NCBI GenBank assembly: GCA_003508835.1 | Contig: PUFA01000210.1 | Location: forward strand, 996,501 to 1,060,500 | Direction: 5' to 3' | DNA: 64,000 bases | Source: Eonycteris spelaea | Lineage: Eukaryota > Chordata > Mammalia > Chiroptera > Pteropodidae | In this document: positions 13,870-26,510 of the stretch, piece after piece | Layout of the letters: every line of letters begins with the position of its first letter | Numbering within the stretch: the stretch's first letter is position 1 | Made by a program: the position numbers and the translations under genes | The notes under the pieces: model-generated | What the model was told of the DNA's origin: nothing | Databases searched by the model: none | Seen by the model: only the letters and a program-made list of their open reading frames with translations

Positions 13870-15160
13870 ATGCTAAAAAATTTTTTTAAACCTGCATGGG
13901 CTTTTCTCAGGCCCAAGTTGAAATCCCAGTTCTGTTTCCTGGAATTTTGACCTTGGTAAATCATTTAATAGTTCTCAGCTCCATTTCCAAACCAGGAAAA
14001 TGGGTAGATAGATTCCTCAAGAAAAAAAAAAAACAGTCAAGGGTCAATGTCTCAGAGTTTTCTTCAAAGACCTCTATCGGAATGAACTGAAGAATCACCT
14101 AGGTCTTCCAGAACTAGAAGACGTGGGATGGCAGCCATGCTGCTCACATAAAAGGCCTCTTTGACCATGGCAGAACTATTGGAAGAATCTCCAGTAGAAT
14201 TCAGGATGTCAACTTTCAGCTATGGCTCCTTACTAGAGCCACACAAGGAAGGCAGAATCAATCATCTGCCTGTCCCTCGAGCTGTGGAAGAGGACTTCCC
14301 TGACATTTCTATATCCATATGTGGGATATAGTGTCAGTGTTAGAAAAAGGGTTTACTGCTGCTTAAAAGTTTATATTAGCTAAGAGGAGAAGAGGAAAGG
14401 GGTGCTATGAAAAGCCCCTGGGGTTCAGCGTTGATGTTTTTATCCTTCCTGGATGTTAGTATTTGGATCTTTCAAATTCCTACCATTATGTAGAATAGAT
14501 TTTAGTGAAATTAACCAGGAAAATTTTTTTTTTGTCTTAGTCAAAGGCTGTTCTTTTTCTCTTCAGAAGATCACAATAATAATGACTATTAACTTTATAA
14601 GTACCTACTCTATTAAAAACACTACAAACTCATTATCTTAAGTCCTATTGTAAGCATACTCACATGGTGTTTACCATGTCAAACAATAGGTAGGTCCTAA
14701 GGACTCTAGCTCCCAAAGAATACTCAAGACGAAACAAATACACTTTTAACAATTAAAGATACTGACTTTGTAGTTAAAAAACCTTCTCAAGAGGAAATCC
14801 CAGATGGCTTCACTAGTGAACTCTACTGAACATTTCAGAAAGGGATAATACTAATTCTCAAAATGATCTTCCAGAAAATCTAAGAGGAATTAATTTATCC
14901 TAACTCATTATATGGAGCCAAATTACCCTATACCAAAACTAGATAAAGACATTATAAGAAAAGAATTCAATCTGTGACATAGCTTCCAAACTCTAGAACT
15001 TTGCATGCACCTTCCCCTCATTAAAGAATGCCACTAACCTGCTGTTTATTTGCAAAACCAGGGGGGAAAATGGTGAGACAATGTCAGGATAGAAGCCTAC
15101 TACCTATTAGCTTACAATTTTATCTTAAGCAGGCTTGTTTGAAGAATTTACATATCAGGG
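13870..15160. other. Intergenic with an L1 ORF2 piece
   Basis: 14765-14965 (plus) matches the L1 ORF2 part at 41505-41655 (CCAGATGGCTTCAC). The rest is unassigned. Confidence 0.5.
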
Positions 15161-15162
15161 GT

Positions 15163-15337
15163 GCATATATTACATATATATGTATATATATACATACATA
15201 TACATATATATATATACATATATATGTATATGTATGTATGTATATACATATATGTATATGTATGTATGTATGTATGTATATGTATATGTATATGTATGTA
15301 TGTATGTATATATATGTATATGTATATGTATGTATAG

Positions 15338-15368
<31 letters not shown>

Positions 15369-15371
15369 GTA
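15163..15371. repeat. TA/TATG-rich microsatellite
   Basis: About 210 bp of mixed (TA)n, (TATG)n and (TACA)n. It is strongly alternating purine-pyrimidine and lies less than 1 kb from the earliest detectable point of the left arm. Confidence 0.95.
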
Positions 15372-15997
15372 TTAGGGTATTTTAATACTGTTTTAAAGTT
15401 TCAGACATGTGTACACATTATAAATAAAAATGTATGTTTTAATAAATATTATCAGTCAGTCATCAAAATATCTCCCTGTCCAGGAAAAAGAATTTTAACA
15501 TAAGAACACATGAATGCCAAAAAAGTAAGTTAAAAAATGGTACAATTTATATGTATAATATGACATTACTTTACTAAAGATGAAGATGCTAAAATAAATA
15601 ATAAGGTAAGGGAATAAATTTGTTGTGTCTAGGAGTATTCTATCCCTCCGTCTGGAACTTACTAGCCAATTTCCCTAAGATGCCAGAGGTTCTAGAAGAT
15701 TTTTTAAAATATAATTGTGTGATTGACCATTTATATTTCAAACTCTTTATTAATAAAGAGTTTATTAAAAAAAAAGAATGTCACTAATCTTGATTCTGCT
15801 TAGCAAAGTCCTACAATTCCTGACATTGTACCTCTCCATAAATTAATTGTTCTCTTATTCTAGTTGATGATGATCAATTCCTCCTCTGAATAGATTTTAG
15901 ATGTTTAGGTAGATGGAGTGAACTATGAAAATATCTGAAAGGAATTAGGTTCTATAGCAGTGAACCTCAGAATAGGCTTCTTGGACAAAGAGAAATG
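15372..15997. other. AT-rich sequence between microsatellite and left arm
   Basis: No gene. Its partner would lie beyond the window end, so I cannot say whether it belongs to the arm. Confidence 0.5.
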
Positions 15998-16908
15998 TTT
16001 TAAATTCATCCACATAGAGGTGAAAATACTTGAAAATGGAGCAAGGGATCTAACTAGAAGACCAGCAAAAGTAGCTACAGCGGCCAGGCTAAAGAGGTTG
16101 AGGCTTAGGCTTGGGTTGTGTCCATAGACGTGGTCCACATATAACTTAGTTAAGAGACATGGGAAAGAAGAACAAGTGAACTTAATGAGCAGTCAGAAGA
16201 GAGAGAGAGGACGATAAAGAAAAAAACATGTTGGGGTGTAAGCAATCTTTAAGCTGCCTTCCCTTTGAATAGGTGCCATGGTTTTCCTAACATGTAATCT
16301 CTTTGTCTATTTGCATGGATAACATGTAATTGTTGAGAACTGATTAGCATATTGTTCTTAAATTCCCGATCCTGTGAATGGCCCACCAGTTGAGACACGG
16401 TATGATATGGCTACATCTTGAGTCTCTTGTGTTGGATGTGCTTTTGAATGATAACTGAATTTGTGGTCTGCAACTGCATTCTTATCAGACATAGTGGAAG
16501 TCTAAGGTTAGCTAGTTGCTTACCTTCACCTGAATGGTCTTTCCTTTTACCAGACCAGTGTTACACAATTTGGCCAATTCAAGGAATCCAACACAGCATG
16601 TGGGTGTACCGTGCATTGTATATGCCTGTGAGGCAAAGCCCGTTCCAGGGCTCAGTGGGCTAGTTGGTAGCATCACACATAGTAAGTTGAATAAGCAGAG
16701 AATATGAAGGTGGCTGCCATCTCTGCTTCACTTAGATCCCCTGCCTTCTCTGGGATGAGGTAATTTCTGTTTTGTCTTCCTCCAGTGACCTCTTTCCTGT
16801 GCAGACTTCTTGGTTGAGGCCCTGTGCTGGCTGTGGAATGAAGAGAGGAAGCAGCGTACCCACTCTCTTAGAGACAGGGCCTCCAAATACAGCTAAATGA
16901 AACGCACC

Positions 16909-16916
16909 TTTTATAT
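16909..16916 (+). promoter_or_regulatory. TATA-like element upstream of A1
   Basis: TTTTATAT lies about 140 nt before the A1 start codon, in sequence that is otherwise closely conserved with the right arm. The equivalent site next to B1 (near 63,055-63,065) reads CTTCTCTAG-like and lacks the TATA. This makes it a plausible core promoter element that was lost in the other copy. Confidence 0.4.
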
Positions 16917-17053
16917 CCCAGGACACAACTCACAGAGCAGGAGACTGGGAGGAAACTGCAGCTTTATCTCCATCCCACATCCTGTGTAGTGCACCATTAC
17001 TGGACCCTTCCTGGAGCTTGATTGCCTGCCTCATCATCCTTTTCCTAACATAC

Positions 17054-18678
17054 ATGGGCTGGATCCTTTCCCTCCTGCTCCCAGGAGCCCTTCTGGTTTT
17101 GTGCTGCTCTTCCACAGAGGGTGAGTCCCAGGGCAAGAACAAAGAGGGAAGTGTGATGGGGTCAGAGAGTAATGTTCTGAAGTTCTGATTAGAAAGTGAG
17201 GAAGCTACAGGGATGGCATTTCTTCAGTCCAGGCCTATGAGATCTTGGCTGATGCAAAATCTCTCTCCATGCAGGAACTCTTCCTGGCGACCCTATGGTA
17301 CCTGCTGTCCAGTGGCTTCACCAAACTCTAGCTCCTGGAATGGTGTGAGGGGAAAAGGTGATAAAGAATCATGGGGGCTTATACCTGGGAACATTAGAGA
17401 GCCATATCACCTTTTCTCTCAACTAAGACTGGGGTCTTAATAAGTAACTCAGAAGAAAGATCCTTCTCCCTTTTATCTACTGGATCCTGGGTCTTTTCTT
17501 CAAACACCTTGCCTAGCTCTTGCAACAGTAAAATGGCATTTCAGTGTCCCCTTTAGAAGCTACAGCTGTCAGCTGAGCCTAAAAATAAAGAAAAGCGAGG
17601 GCTATCTGGTAACCCCATGATGCCTAAAACCAAGTTCCTTGATAGATCTGGACCCTGCAGGGAGGGTCCATAGAGGTTGGACGAGGGAAGCCTGGAACTT
17701 CCCGGGTCCTGGCCTCAGTCCCTACACTTGAAGTGCAGCCTTTTCCCTCCTCTCTTCTCCTAACTTCTTGGCATCCCTTGGTCTCACCCCATGGTTCTCA
17801 TACAACATCTAGATTCTACAAGGAGGTCTCCACTCTGCAGGTCCTGCGATGAATTCGTTGGCAAGACCTGCAGAAAGAACTTAGGTTCCTGTCAATCCCA
17901 ACATCCTGACTTTGCTTGCCAGACCAAAGACGTGTATATTCTACATTTCACTGGAGGTGAGGTGAGGGCAAGAGAAAAGGGAGGGATGGGTGATTGAATT
18001 GTATGGCTTGGCCTGGAAAAAGAGAGCTCTAGAGTAGGAGTCAAAATTCCCTAGTTTCCTAGCTCTGGCATGAACTCATATGGTGGTCTAGGCAATTTTC
18101 TTCCCTTCTATGAGTTTGAATTTCTCATCTGTACAATGCTTGGGCTTTAGTGGATGACCTCCAAAACCCACCTACCTCTGATATTCAGCAACTAAACTCT
18201 CATAGGTAGAGCTGTTATAGCTCCTTTGCTGTAAATGTATGTGGGTGCTGAGGGTGAGAGAGTTTCCCTGGAAGGATTTGCCCTTTTGCAGAAGCTCTTC
18301 AAGTTTCAGGCTTGCCTAAGGGGACAGGAGGGGAGAAAGGGGCTGCTCATTCCACCACATTCCCTTTCACATCCAGAGCCTGACCTGGGTCTCTCTGTTA
18401 TTCTCCCACCCTCTTCAGAATACATCTACCAATACTCGATCCTGGGCTGCCCCAAAAGATGTGTGCAATATATACGTATCACCAACAGGGAGAAAAATGT
18501 CTTCTCCTGTGTAATGAGACCTACTGCAATAGCTACTCACTCCGCTCCTATCCGAGAAGTTAGAATTCAGCTGACTTGCAGAGAGCTCCTCTGGACTGCA
18601 TCCTGCCCATCTTCCCTGAACAAACGTCGAGATCCAGAAAAGCCTTTGCTCTCAACTGTCACCCTCACTGTCTCTTGA
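17054..18678 (+). CDS. PATE-like gene A1 (left arm), last cysteine motif frameshifted
   Basis: Exons 17054-17120, 17813-17956 and 18419-18678, all with phase 1 introns and good GT/AG sites. As read it encodes 156 aa. Exon 1 is a signal peptide (MGWILSLLLPGALLVLCC). Exon 2 holds Cys31, 34, 42, 49 and 58 in Ly6 spacing (CRSC...TC...SC...AC). Exon 3 holds Cys81, 85 and 101. At 18508-18512 the expected adjacent-cysteine CC...CN ending is broken: the sequence is one T short of two consecutive TGT codons. The frame therefore runs into a foreign 55-residue tail ending at 18678. The +1 frame directly after the break still reads CNETYCN and stops 11 codons later, near 18565. It is a member of the PATE/Ly6 family but I cannot assign it to PATE3 or PATE4. 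It may be a recently disabled gene, an allele, or a sequencing indel. Confidence 0.8.
18030..18170 (+). repeat. MIR fragment (mirrored at about 61.78-61.93 kb)
   Basis: TAGTTTCCTAGCTCTGGCATGA...TTTCTCATCTGTACAATG fits MIR in plus orientation. Confidence 0.6.
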
Positions 18679-19229
18679 GAGCCAAGAGGCCCAAGAGAAA
18701 TGACCAGTGGATGAGGAAGGACTGTGGTGCATCTTTGAAATGCCATCTGGGTCTTCGTCGGGACCCCCAGTTCAGGTCGTCTGGTTCTGCTATTGTGGCT
18801 GGGCCCAAACCTCAAGTCTAGGTGGGGTGAGAAGGTGGGGGAGGCTGAACTGGGACATTGGGGGCCCTGAGTGGATTACAAGAACAACTGTAATGAATAA
18901 CAAGACCATGTGCAGGGCAGATCATGGGCTGTGCCTGTAGCGGACAAGATAAAAAGGAAGGGACACCGGGCAGAGAATAGTCTGGCAAGGGTCCTCAAGT
19001 GATTGCATTTCTCAAATGTCTTCGATATGAACCCCAATCAGGCCCTGATACTCAAGGCCAGAGGATGTCCCAGAAACAAGGAGAGCCTCACGAGCAGCTC
19101 CTGGCTATCCATGGGTGGACGGGGGAAGTCCTGCCTTCTTAGGGTTTGAGATATGGATATGTGATGAGGGCAGAGGGAAAAAAATGGTTCTGGCCACTGT
19201 ATGATTAAGTACTAAAAAACACGCACTCT

Positions 19230-20560
19230 GACGTGATTGCCAGAGTTCCTGAATTCAAATGTCACCACTCCATTTTATTATCATCCTTAATGACCTTGGG
19301 CAAAGACTTAGCTTTCCTGTACCACAGCCACCTCCCACTTTCCACCACTGATGTGAAGCTTAGGTGAGTCTATAGCTTTTATGGGCACGTGAAGCACAGG
19401 TGTTTGATGTTTCTTATTACCTATATGCCAGGTACTGAGTTGGACTCTTTACACATCACTTTATAAACCCCCAATGCAGTGAGATTGTTATCTCCATCTT
19501 TACAGATGAAGCAGTTGTGGGTCAGAGAGGTTAATTAACACTGTAGAATTTGGGAGCAGGTGAGTGGCAGAGCTGGGATGGAGTCTCAGAGGCGTCCGCC
19601 TGCACTCTACACCTCTGTGCTCTGCCAAGAAAATGGGTGCACTGGGAGGGTTCCCAGAAGATCCACAGCCTCACCACTGTAACTGTGGTCCAGTTTTAGC
19701 TCTCATCACTTCATCTCCTTCCATCCAATGGCCCTGAACTTTCAACTGTGCCCAGGCTTCCTTTCCCCATTCTGCCTAGGACTCTGCTGACAAGCTCTCC
19801 CCTGTCTAACTCAGCCCTCTGTCCTCTTGAATGTGTGGTCTACTGAATAGGAGACTCGGTGGAGAGCACAAGCTTTGGCTCAAACAGACTCAGGTGGGCG
19901 GCAGGGCTCTGACTCTTGCTGGCTGCAAGACTCTGTGTGGACACTTAACTGCTAGGATTCTAAGTACCTTCTGTACATTATGATGTGATAATGAAAAGAG
20001 ATGAAATATATAATGAACCTACTGACACAGTGGCTGGAAATAATAATGACTCCATGAATGCAAGCTGTTGCTCCTTTTTCTACTTGCTAGGCAGATTTAT
20101 GTCTTTAATTTGTATGGTAGTTCTATTTAGAGATGAGGAATCTGAAACTTCGGTGAAATCATTGACCAATGTCACACAGTTATTATATCACTAGGATGAG
20201 CTAAACCAAGATAAAAGGTTACAATCCAGTGCTCTCTACTCATATGGCTGCCTCAGCTCCATGGACTTCTTACCTGGTTCTGTCCAGGGTCCCAGCAGTT
20301 GGAATGATTCAGCTACCAGAAAACCAGAAGCTGGAGAATAGGGCACAGGCTTCAAACCCAGTTGCACCTGGGCTCTATTTGCAGCTCAGCGCTTTGCAAC
20401 ATGACTTTGGGAATATTCTCTAAGCTTTTGGAGCCTTCATTTCCTCCTCTATTAAGTGGGCTGATAAAAACTTCATGTGCTCTAGTGAAGTCTCAATGAT
20501 GAAACATATCACTGTACATAGTAACTGGTACATAGAAATGCCCAATGAGAAATAACCACG
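19230..20560. repeat. Cluster of MIR fragments (mirrored at about 59.4-60.76 kb)
   Basis: 19240-19340 plus; 19395-19610 minus (TATATGCCAGGTACTGAG...GGTCAGAGAGGTTAATTAAC); 20030-20190, weaker; 20340-20560 plus (TTCCTCCTCTATTAAGTGGG). No gene lies between them. Confidence 0.7.
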
Positions 20561-20639
20561 TTATAATTCATAATCATATTGTAATTTACGTCCTAAATCA
20601 AAGCGGATTCTATGTTGCAATGACAAAAACCAAGACGAT

Positions 20640-21380
20640 GCCAGTTATTTTTTAAATTGTGGAAAAAGTAAATGACAAAATCTACCATTTTAACCACTTT
20701 AAATGTACAATGCAGTGACATTAGTACATTCACGAGGTTCTCTGACCATGACCACTGGAAATTTTGTGGGTTCAAGTCTTACATTCAAGTTTCAATCTTT
20801 TCTGAGTTAAGTTTTGTATATGGTGTAAAATAATGGTCTAGGTTCATTCTTTTGCATACAGCTGTCCACATTTCCCAACACCATTTATTGAAGAGATTGT
20901 CTTTTCTCTATTGTATTTTTGGGCTCCTTATCATAAGTAATTATCCCGAGAAGTTCAGATATATTTCTGGGCTCGTAATTCTGTTCCATTAGTCTGTGTG
21001 CCTATTTTTCTGCCCATATCGTACTGTTTCATTTACTGCAGCATGTAGTAGAGCTGGAAGTCAGGGAGTGTGAAATCTCCAGCTCTGTTCTTTTCCCTTA
21101 GGGTCGCTTTGGATAATCAGGGTCTTTTGTGGTTTCCTTTTCAAGCCCTTTGTAGTTCTGTGGTGTCCGTTGTAACTTCTTTTCTTTCATTTCTGAGTTT
21201 ACTTATTTGAGTCTTCTCGCTTTTATTCTTAGTGAGTCTAGCTAGAGATTTGTCCATTTTGTTTATCTTTTCAAAAAAATTAGCTCTTCACTTGATTATT
21301 TTTTTCTATTGGGTTTTTTTATTATCTATTTCATTTATGTCTGCTCCGATTTCTATAGTAATTCTTACAGAGACTGTAAT
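20640..21380 (-). mobile_element. LINE-1 ORF2 fragments (mirrored at about 58.56-59.3 kb)
   Basis: CACCATTTATTGAAGAGATTG and TAGCTAGAGATTTGTCCATTTTG are minus-strand L1 ORF2 landmarks. Both arms carry the fragments. Confidence 0.8.
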
Positions 21381-21384
21381 ACTG

Positions 21385-23130
21385 AATAGCAAGTATTTAT
21401 GCCAGGAGGTCCCACACCAGGATTATTGCACTATTGGCTTCCCTGCACTATTATATTCTATACTCACATCAGTGTCACATCAACTTCACAACCAAAACGT
21501 GACTTCTGGGTGACGATAGGGGACATTAGACGCTGCGCTGGAGCTTGGAGGTTTCTGTGAAGCTGCTAATGTGCGTGACTCTTGTACTTTCAGTTCTTCC
21601 TGGTAAATTTCCAATAAAAGGTTGCAGGCTAAATCAGCTGTGTTTTCTAAGCTGATTGCAATTTTAACTTGAAATGCACTCTGATACTTTTTCATTAGGA
21701 TGCTTCTTTTGTTTCCCAACCTAAATAGAATAGATGAAAATTTCTTCCATTAAGACCACATTTCGCCATAGACATTTGTTTATTGCTAGGAGGGCTTGGA
21801 GATCTTCACAATTAAAGAGATTGTTTTTTATATCTAATTTACCAGAAGTGTTTCTGGTTGCCCATAAACAAATTTTGAACTTTATGAAATATTTTCCTCA
21901 ATTGAGATCATCACAGCATTTATCTCCTTTAGGATATTGATATGGTATGAATTGATTTGTAGACCTTCTAATTATCACACTAGTCTTTTAGGTATAACCC
22001 TGGAATTCATCTATATGTAGTATTGAGCCATTTGTCCTTCAATTCTGTAAGGAATATTTTCTTTGGGATCTTGCATTTATAAGTAAGTGACTTATAAGTT
22101 CCTCTCTGTTACTATAATCATCTGAATTTAAATTCAGATCACCCGGTTAGCTTTAGCTTTGTTCCTAGAAAGTTTTTCAAAGGATAGAGATAAACAATTA
22201 AAGATTGGTGGAAGTCACATGTAAAGCCATCAGAACCTATTTGGGGTTTTCTGTGTTTTGTTTTGTTTGTGTGTTTTAAGGAGAGTCTTTCACTATTATT
22301 TTAAAACTTTTAATATGATTCCTCTGCTTAAGAATCATATTCTTTAGCTAATTTTGGAACTTCTTAAAATTTTGTTAGATGCTTTTAAGTAAGCGAACTA
22401 AAACAATGAATTTTACACTTTAGCTGGAAAGCTATATGTCTACCTAAAAGTTACTAGATGGTAGGTGAGGAAGTGTAGAAAGTGAGAGAGCCTAATCATA
22501 AAGCACATGGGACAGTCAAGTTATACGTAGAAGTACATGTATACATTGCACCTCCGTGACTACCATTCGGCTCCCATCTGCTCTTTCTCATCAAACAACT
22601 CCCCACGAACTTACGTAAACATCCACCCTAGGAGATACTATTTATCACTCATATTCAGAGGGATTGGCCTATACCACGTCTCCTAAGCCCAAGTCCCAGG
22701 GCAAAGCAATCTAAGGTCACTGGCTCTGATTATTGATTCATCTCTCAGTCGTCATGAGTCACGAACACTTTCTGGCTTACTCTGACCAAGTGGGAGGATA
22801 GGTCTGAGAGGATCCAGCTGCCCGTGACTTTCCCCACGCTATTTCCTCAAGCTTTTCTGCCACTCGCAGAAACGGTCAGAGGCAACACGAGTTTGAGGGA
22901 TGCCACTGCTGAAGTGTTCCAGGACAAAATTTACACTGGACAGCAACCCCAGGAGAAGAAAACTGATGTATTCTCCTCTCAGATCCAAGGCAGAAGGGAT
23001 AGAAACTGCAGCCAACTGTTCACTGCCTGACTATAGGTCAATTAGTGTAAAACCAAAGCACCTGGTCAGGAGCTTGCCCCAGCCTGTAGGACTGCAGCTC
23101 CTGAGGGCCTCGGACAAGTTGTGGGAGCTG
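21385..23130. other. Arm sequence without recognised gene
   Basis: Highly conserved between the arms (about 98% around 22.5-22.75 kb). No exon or named repeat seen. The counterpart is about 56.85-58.55 kb. Confidence 0.45.
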
Positions 23131-24049
23131 AGAGATCTCTGCTCTGATTATTCTTTATTGGTATGGAAAGAGGGTTCTTGGAGTAGGATTCTTGCTTCTC
23201 CTAGCCTCTCACATGAGGGAGGTGATCTGGGAAAGAGCCTGAGAGGGTGGCTGGAGCAAGACGTAAGGTGGTTTCAGACAAATCAGGAGTATGCCAAAGA
23301 ACAGTGACATTCAATATACTCATTCTATACATAATCTTACTCTGTAAAATATATTTTTCTCAAAAAAATATACATATATATATATCTTCATGTGTGTGTC
23401 TGTGTGTATACTTTTCATTTAAAGGTCCATAAATACTACATCAAATATAACCATATCTGTCTCTAATGAGTGTGTTTTTCAATAACTTTTAATTTCACAA
23501 TAGTTTTGGATTGACAGATAAATTTCGCCACAACTAATGAAAAATATTGATGAATTAATTTTAACTAAACTCTGCGTTGTATTCAGATTTCATTACCTTC
23601 ATGCCTAATGTCTTTTTTCTCTTCCCCGATTTCACATTTCAGTTACTCATCATGTCTCCTTAACTCCTTTGGGTTGTGACAGATTCTCAGACTGTCCCTG
23701 TTTTTTGGTGTTCAATATCGTGAGGAGTAAGAGATAGGTATTTTGTAGACTGTCCCTCCATATGGATTTTTCTGATGTTTTATTTCTGGTTAGACCTGGG
23801 TTATGGATATATAATATACCTGCCTTATCATTGATTATATTAACCTTGATCTCCTAGCGAGAATCTATTTGCCAGATTATTCCTTGTAAAGTTACTTTTG
23901 TTCCTATTTTTATACTGTGCTCTATGGAGCAAGTCACTAAGTGCAGCCTCATTGAAGATATTTTTAACTTTTATGTTAACATATTTGTATTTTGCACATT
24001 CTGCAATGTCCACAGATTTTCTGTTAGCCATTAGTGAGATGGAAAGGGA

Positions 24050-24860
24050 GTAATAAAAGACAGGAGTTATTTTTATTTTATTTTATTTTTTATTGAGAGT
24101 GATAAAAGTGTGTTTTTTAAATTTCCTTTTTTGCTTTTCAAATTGTTAATTGTGATAAAAACATAATAATAAAATTGACCATCTTAACCATTTCCAAGTG
24201 CACACTTCAGTAGTGTTAAGTATATTCACACTGTTGTGAAAAACAGATCTCTAGAAATTCTTCATTTGGCAAAACTCAAACTCTATACTCATTAAATAAC
24301 AACTCCATCCCTCCTCTCCCAAGCACCTGGTGACCACCATTCTACTTTGTTTTCATGAATTTTGCTCCTGAAGACTCTTAATACGTGGAATCATATAGCA
24401 TTTGTATTTTGGAGACAATCTTGTTTCATTCAACATGATGTTCTCAAGTTGCATCCAGGTTGAAGTATTTTTAAGGTTTAATGATATCCCTGCATATGTA
24501 TACACATTTTATTTATCCATTCACTGGTTGGTGGCCACTTGGGTGGCTTCCATATTTTGGCTGTCATAAACAATGCTGCTATCTATGAACATGGGTATGC
24601 AAACATCGCCTTGCGACCTTGCTCTCAAATCTTTGTCTATATATCTATAACTGGAATTGCTAGATCCTAAGGTGATTCTATTTTCAATGTTTTGAAGAAT
24701 CATTATGCTATTGCTGCACCATTGACATTTCCACCAACAGTGACCACACATTTCTGTCCGCACATCCTTGCCAACACTTTTGTATTCTGGGTTTCTTTTT
24801 ATATTACAAATTCTAAGAGATCTGAGGTGATAAAATGCAGTTTTTAAAATAATAAAAAAT
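24050..24860 (-). mobile_element. LINE-1 3' region (mirrored at about 55.06-55.86 kb)
   Basis: CCATCTTAACCATTTCC, ACCATTCTACTTTG, ATCCATTCACTGGTTGGTGG and GCCAACACTTTTGTATTCTGG are old L1 3' landmarks. The piece is inserted in unit alpha and absent from unit beta. Confidence 0.75.
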
Positions 24861-25097
24861 CCTTTCATTGGTTCTGCCTCTAACACCATGACCCATCTGT
24901 CGTTTTATCTAGTGAGATCAGATATAATAAGTACACCTAGCTTAACATATAATGGCATATTGAGATTGATTTTTATTGGCTTCATCTTGGTGGGGTTGTT
25001 GATGATATTTTACCATTTAATAACAAGTTGTTGGCTTACACTATGCTTCACAATCGTTAATTCAACCTGTCTTTTTTTTCTCCTATCTCTGCTCAAA

Positions 25098-25327
25098 TTT
25101 ATTTATTTATTTATTTATTTTTCCCTCCCACTTTCACTTCCACCCCTGACCTATGGATGTTGCCATCTCTCCTTTTTTAAAAACTGAATCTTTCTTGAAG
25201 GTGGAGTTTCTCCTCCCACGCACTCACAGTACACCAGACCTATGGGCCGTGGCTCTACCTGGGGTGTGAACTCAGGACCTTCTGCATGTAAAGCAGACAT
25301 GCTAATCACTACACTATGGAGCCCCCC
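25098..25327 (-). mobile_element. tRNA-Val-derived SINE, left arm only
   Basis: Minus strand: a tRNA-Val(TAC)-like head (complement of about 25250-25325) with A-box TAGTGTAGTGATTAGC and B-box-like GGTCCTGAGTTCACACC, then a body of about 110 nt and an (AAAT)n tail. Flanks CTCAA(A)TTTA on both sides look like a target-site duplication. The right arm reads straight across the site (about 54.86 kb), so insertion followed the arm duplication. Acceptor-stem mismatches show it is not a working tRNA gene. Confidence 0.85.
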
Positions 25328-26510
25328 TCTCAATTTAGAGGTGAAATCTATGAAAAATATTTAAATTTGATATTTTTTAAAAAGTAGATTTTTAAGACTT
25401 CTAATGACTTAGAAAAATGTGAACCTAAATAAATTAATGGTAAATGAATATAATTAATTTCTGTAGTCTTTCCAAGAGAAATGTAAAGTGTTCCATTTAG
25501 CTTATTTTAAATGTGAATGGGAAATAGTCAATACGTAATAAAAATACAAACCATAATGTCCATTTTCCCATAGCAAACAGGAAAAGAAAAGAAAGAAAAG
25601 GCTAGGAAAGAGATGGAAAGAAAAAAGAAAAAGAAGTGGACGAAAAGAGAAGAAAATATTATATGTAGAAGATGAAAAAGATATGGAACTATGCATTGCT
25701 ACAGTTTTAAGGAGAAGACTTTTACATTAAACAACTGTGAAACATGGCAACGGCCATAATCACCTAACAGAAGACTATAGAGCTGCACATTCCTGGTTGG
25801 ACAGCAAAATATTTTACATAGTACAGTTATGCTGAATGATAAGTCATGGAGGTTTCCTGACTCTTCGGAAGTGGGAAGTCCAGGGAGGTCCACGAGGAAT
25901 GGAAAGCATGATGGATGCCACACATTACATTATTCTGAGCCCATGAGAGCCTCCCAGACTCACAAAGTTGGCAGGAATCTAATATTCCTCTATTTCAGGC
26001 TTAATATTTAAAAAGACCCATTTGCTCCCACAGTGTCTCGGTCTGGAGGATAAATTGTACAGCCCACCTGCTGAGAGGTCATCGGGCACATAGGATCCTC
26101 TCTCTCTGCCGCATCCAGACAGTGGGCGTCCAGAACCACACAAGCTTCCAGGCCCACGCCATTCCCCATCAGATCTTCCAGTAACGTGTCTAGGCTGAGA
26201 CCCAACAAGGGAGTGCCCTGGCCAGAACACAGACAGACTCAGAAAGATATCAGACAGGTCTAAGTTGGGAACCTGATTTCAACATTTAAAAATGTGAGAC
26301 CATGGTAATTTACATCCTCTGTGTGTATTTCAATTTTCTCCATTAAGGAGAGATTATAGTAATTGAACTTAGGTCACACAATGGCTGTGATGAAAATATA
26401 TGTGTGTGTGTGTGTATAGAATATATTTTTACTGAATGAAATTCAGGTTTCCTAGCACAATATGCAATATGGAGTAAGGACTGATTGACCTTTGCTTTAA
26501 ATATACTTAG

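Larger units (their letters stand above)
23140..25700 (+). repeat. Older direct duplication inside the arm, unit alpha
   Basis: Blocks in this stretch match 26930-29060 in the same order and orientation. Examples are the GGTGGCTGG(A/T)GCAAGA block (23250 versus 27017), the block at 23500-24030 versus 27480-28390, and the block at 24900-25500 versus 28450-28860. Identity is only about 70-80%, so it predates the inverted duplication. An L1 (24.05-24.86 kb) and a SINE (25.1-25.3 kb) interrupt this unit and are absent from unit beta. The mirrored copy lies at about 54.3-56.9 kb. Confidence 0.7.

Noticed and set aside
15028..15503. Two ORFs of 115 and 122 codons
   Set aside because: They are Tyr/Ile/Met/Cys low-complexity translation of the TA/TATG microsatellite.
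18567..18940. Overlapping ORFs downstream of A1
   Set aside because: Shadows of the frameshifted A1 3' region; no signal peptide, splice signals or family features.
25250..25325. tRNA-Val gene
   Set aside because: Acceptor-stem mismatches, an attached SINE body, an (AAAT)n tail and a target-site duplication mark it as a SINE head.
26008..26230. Open minus-strand stretch with several cysteines, considered as a PATE exon
   Set aside because: No Ly6 cysteine spacing, no splice sites in phase 1, and a one-base difference breaks the frame in the right arm.
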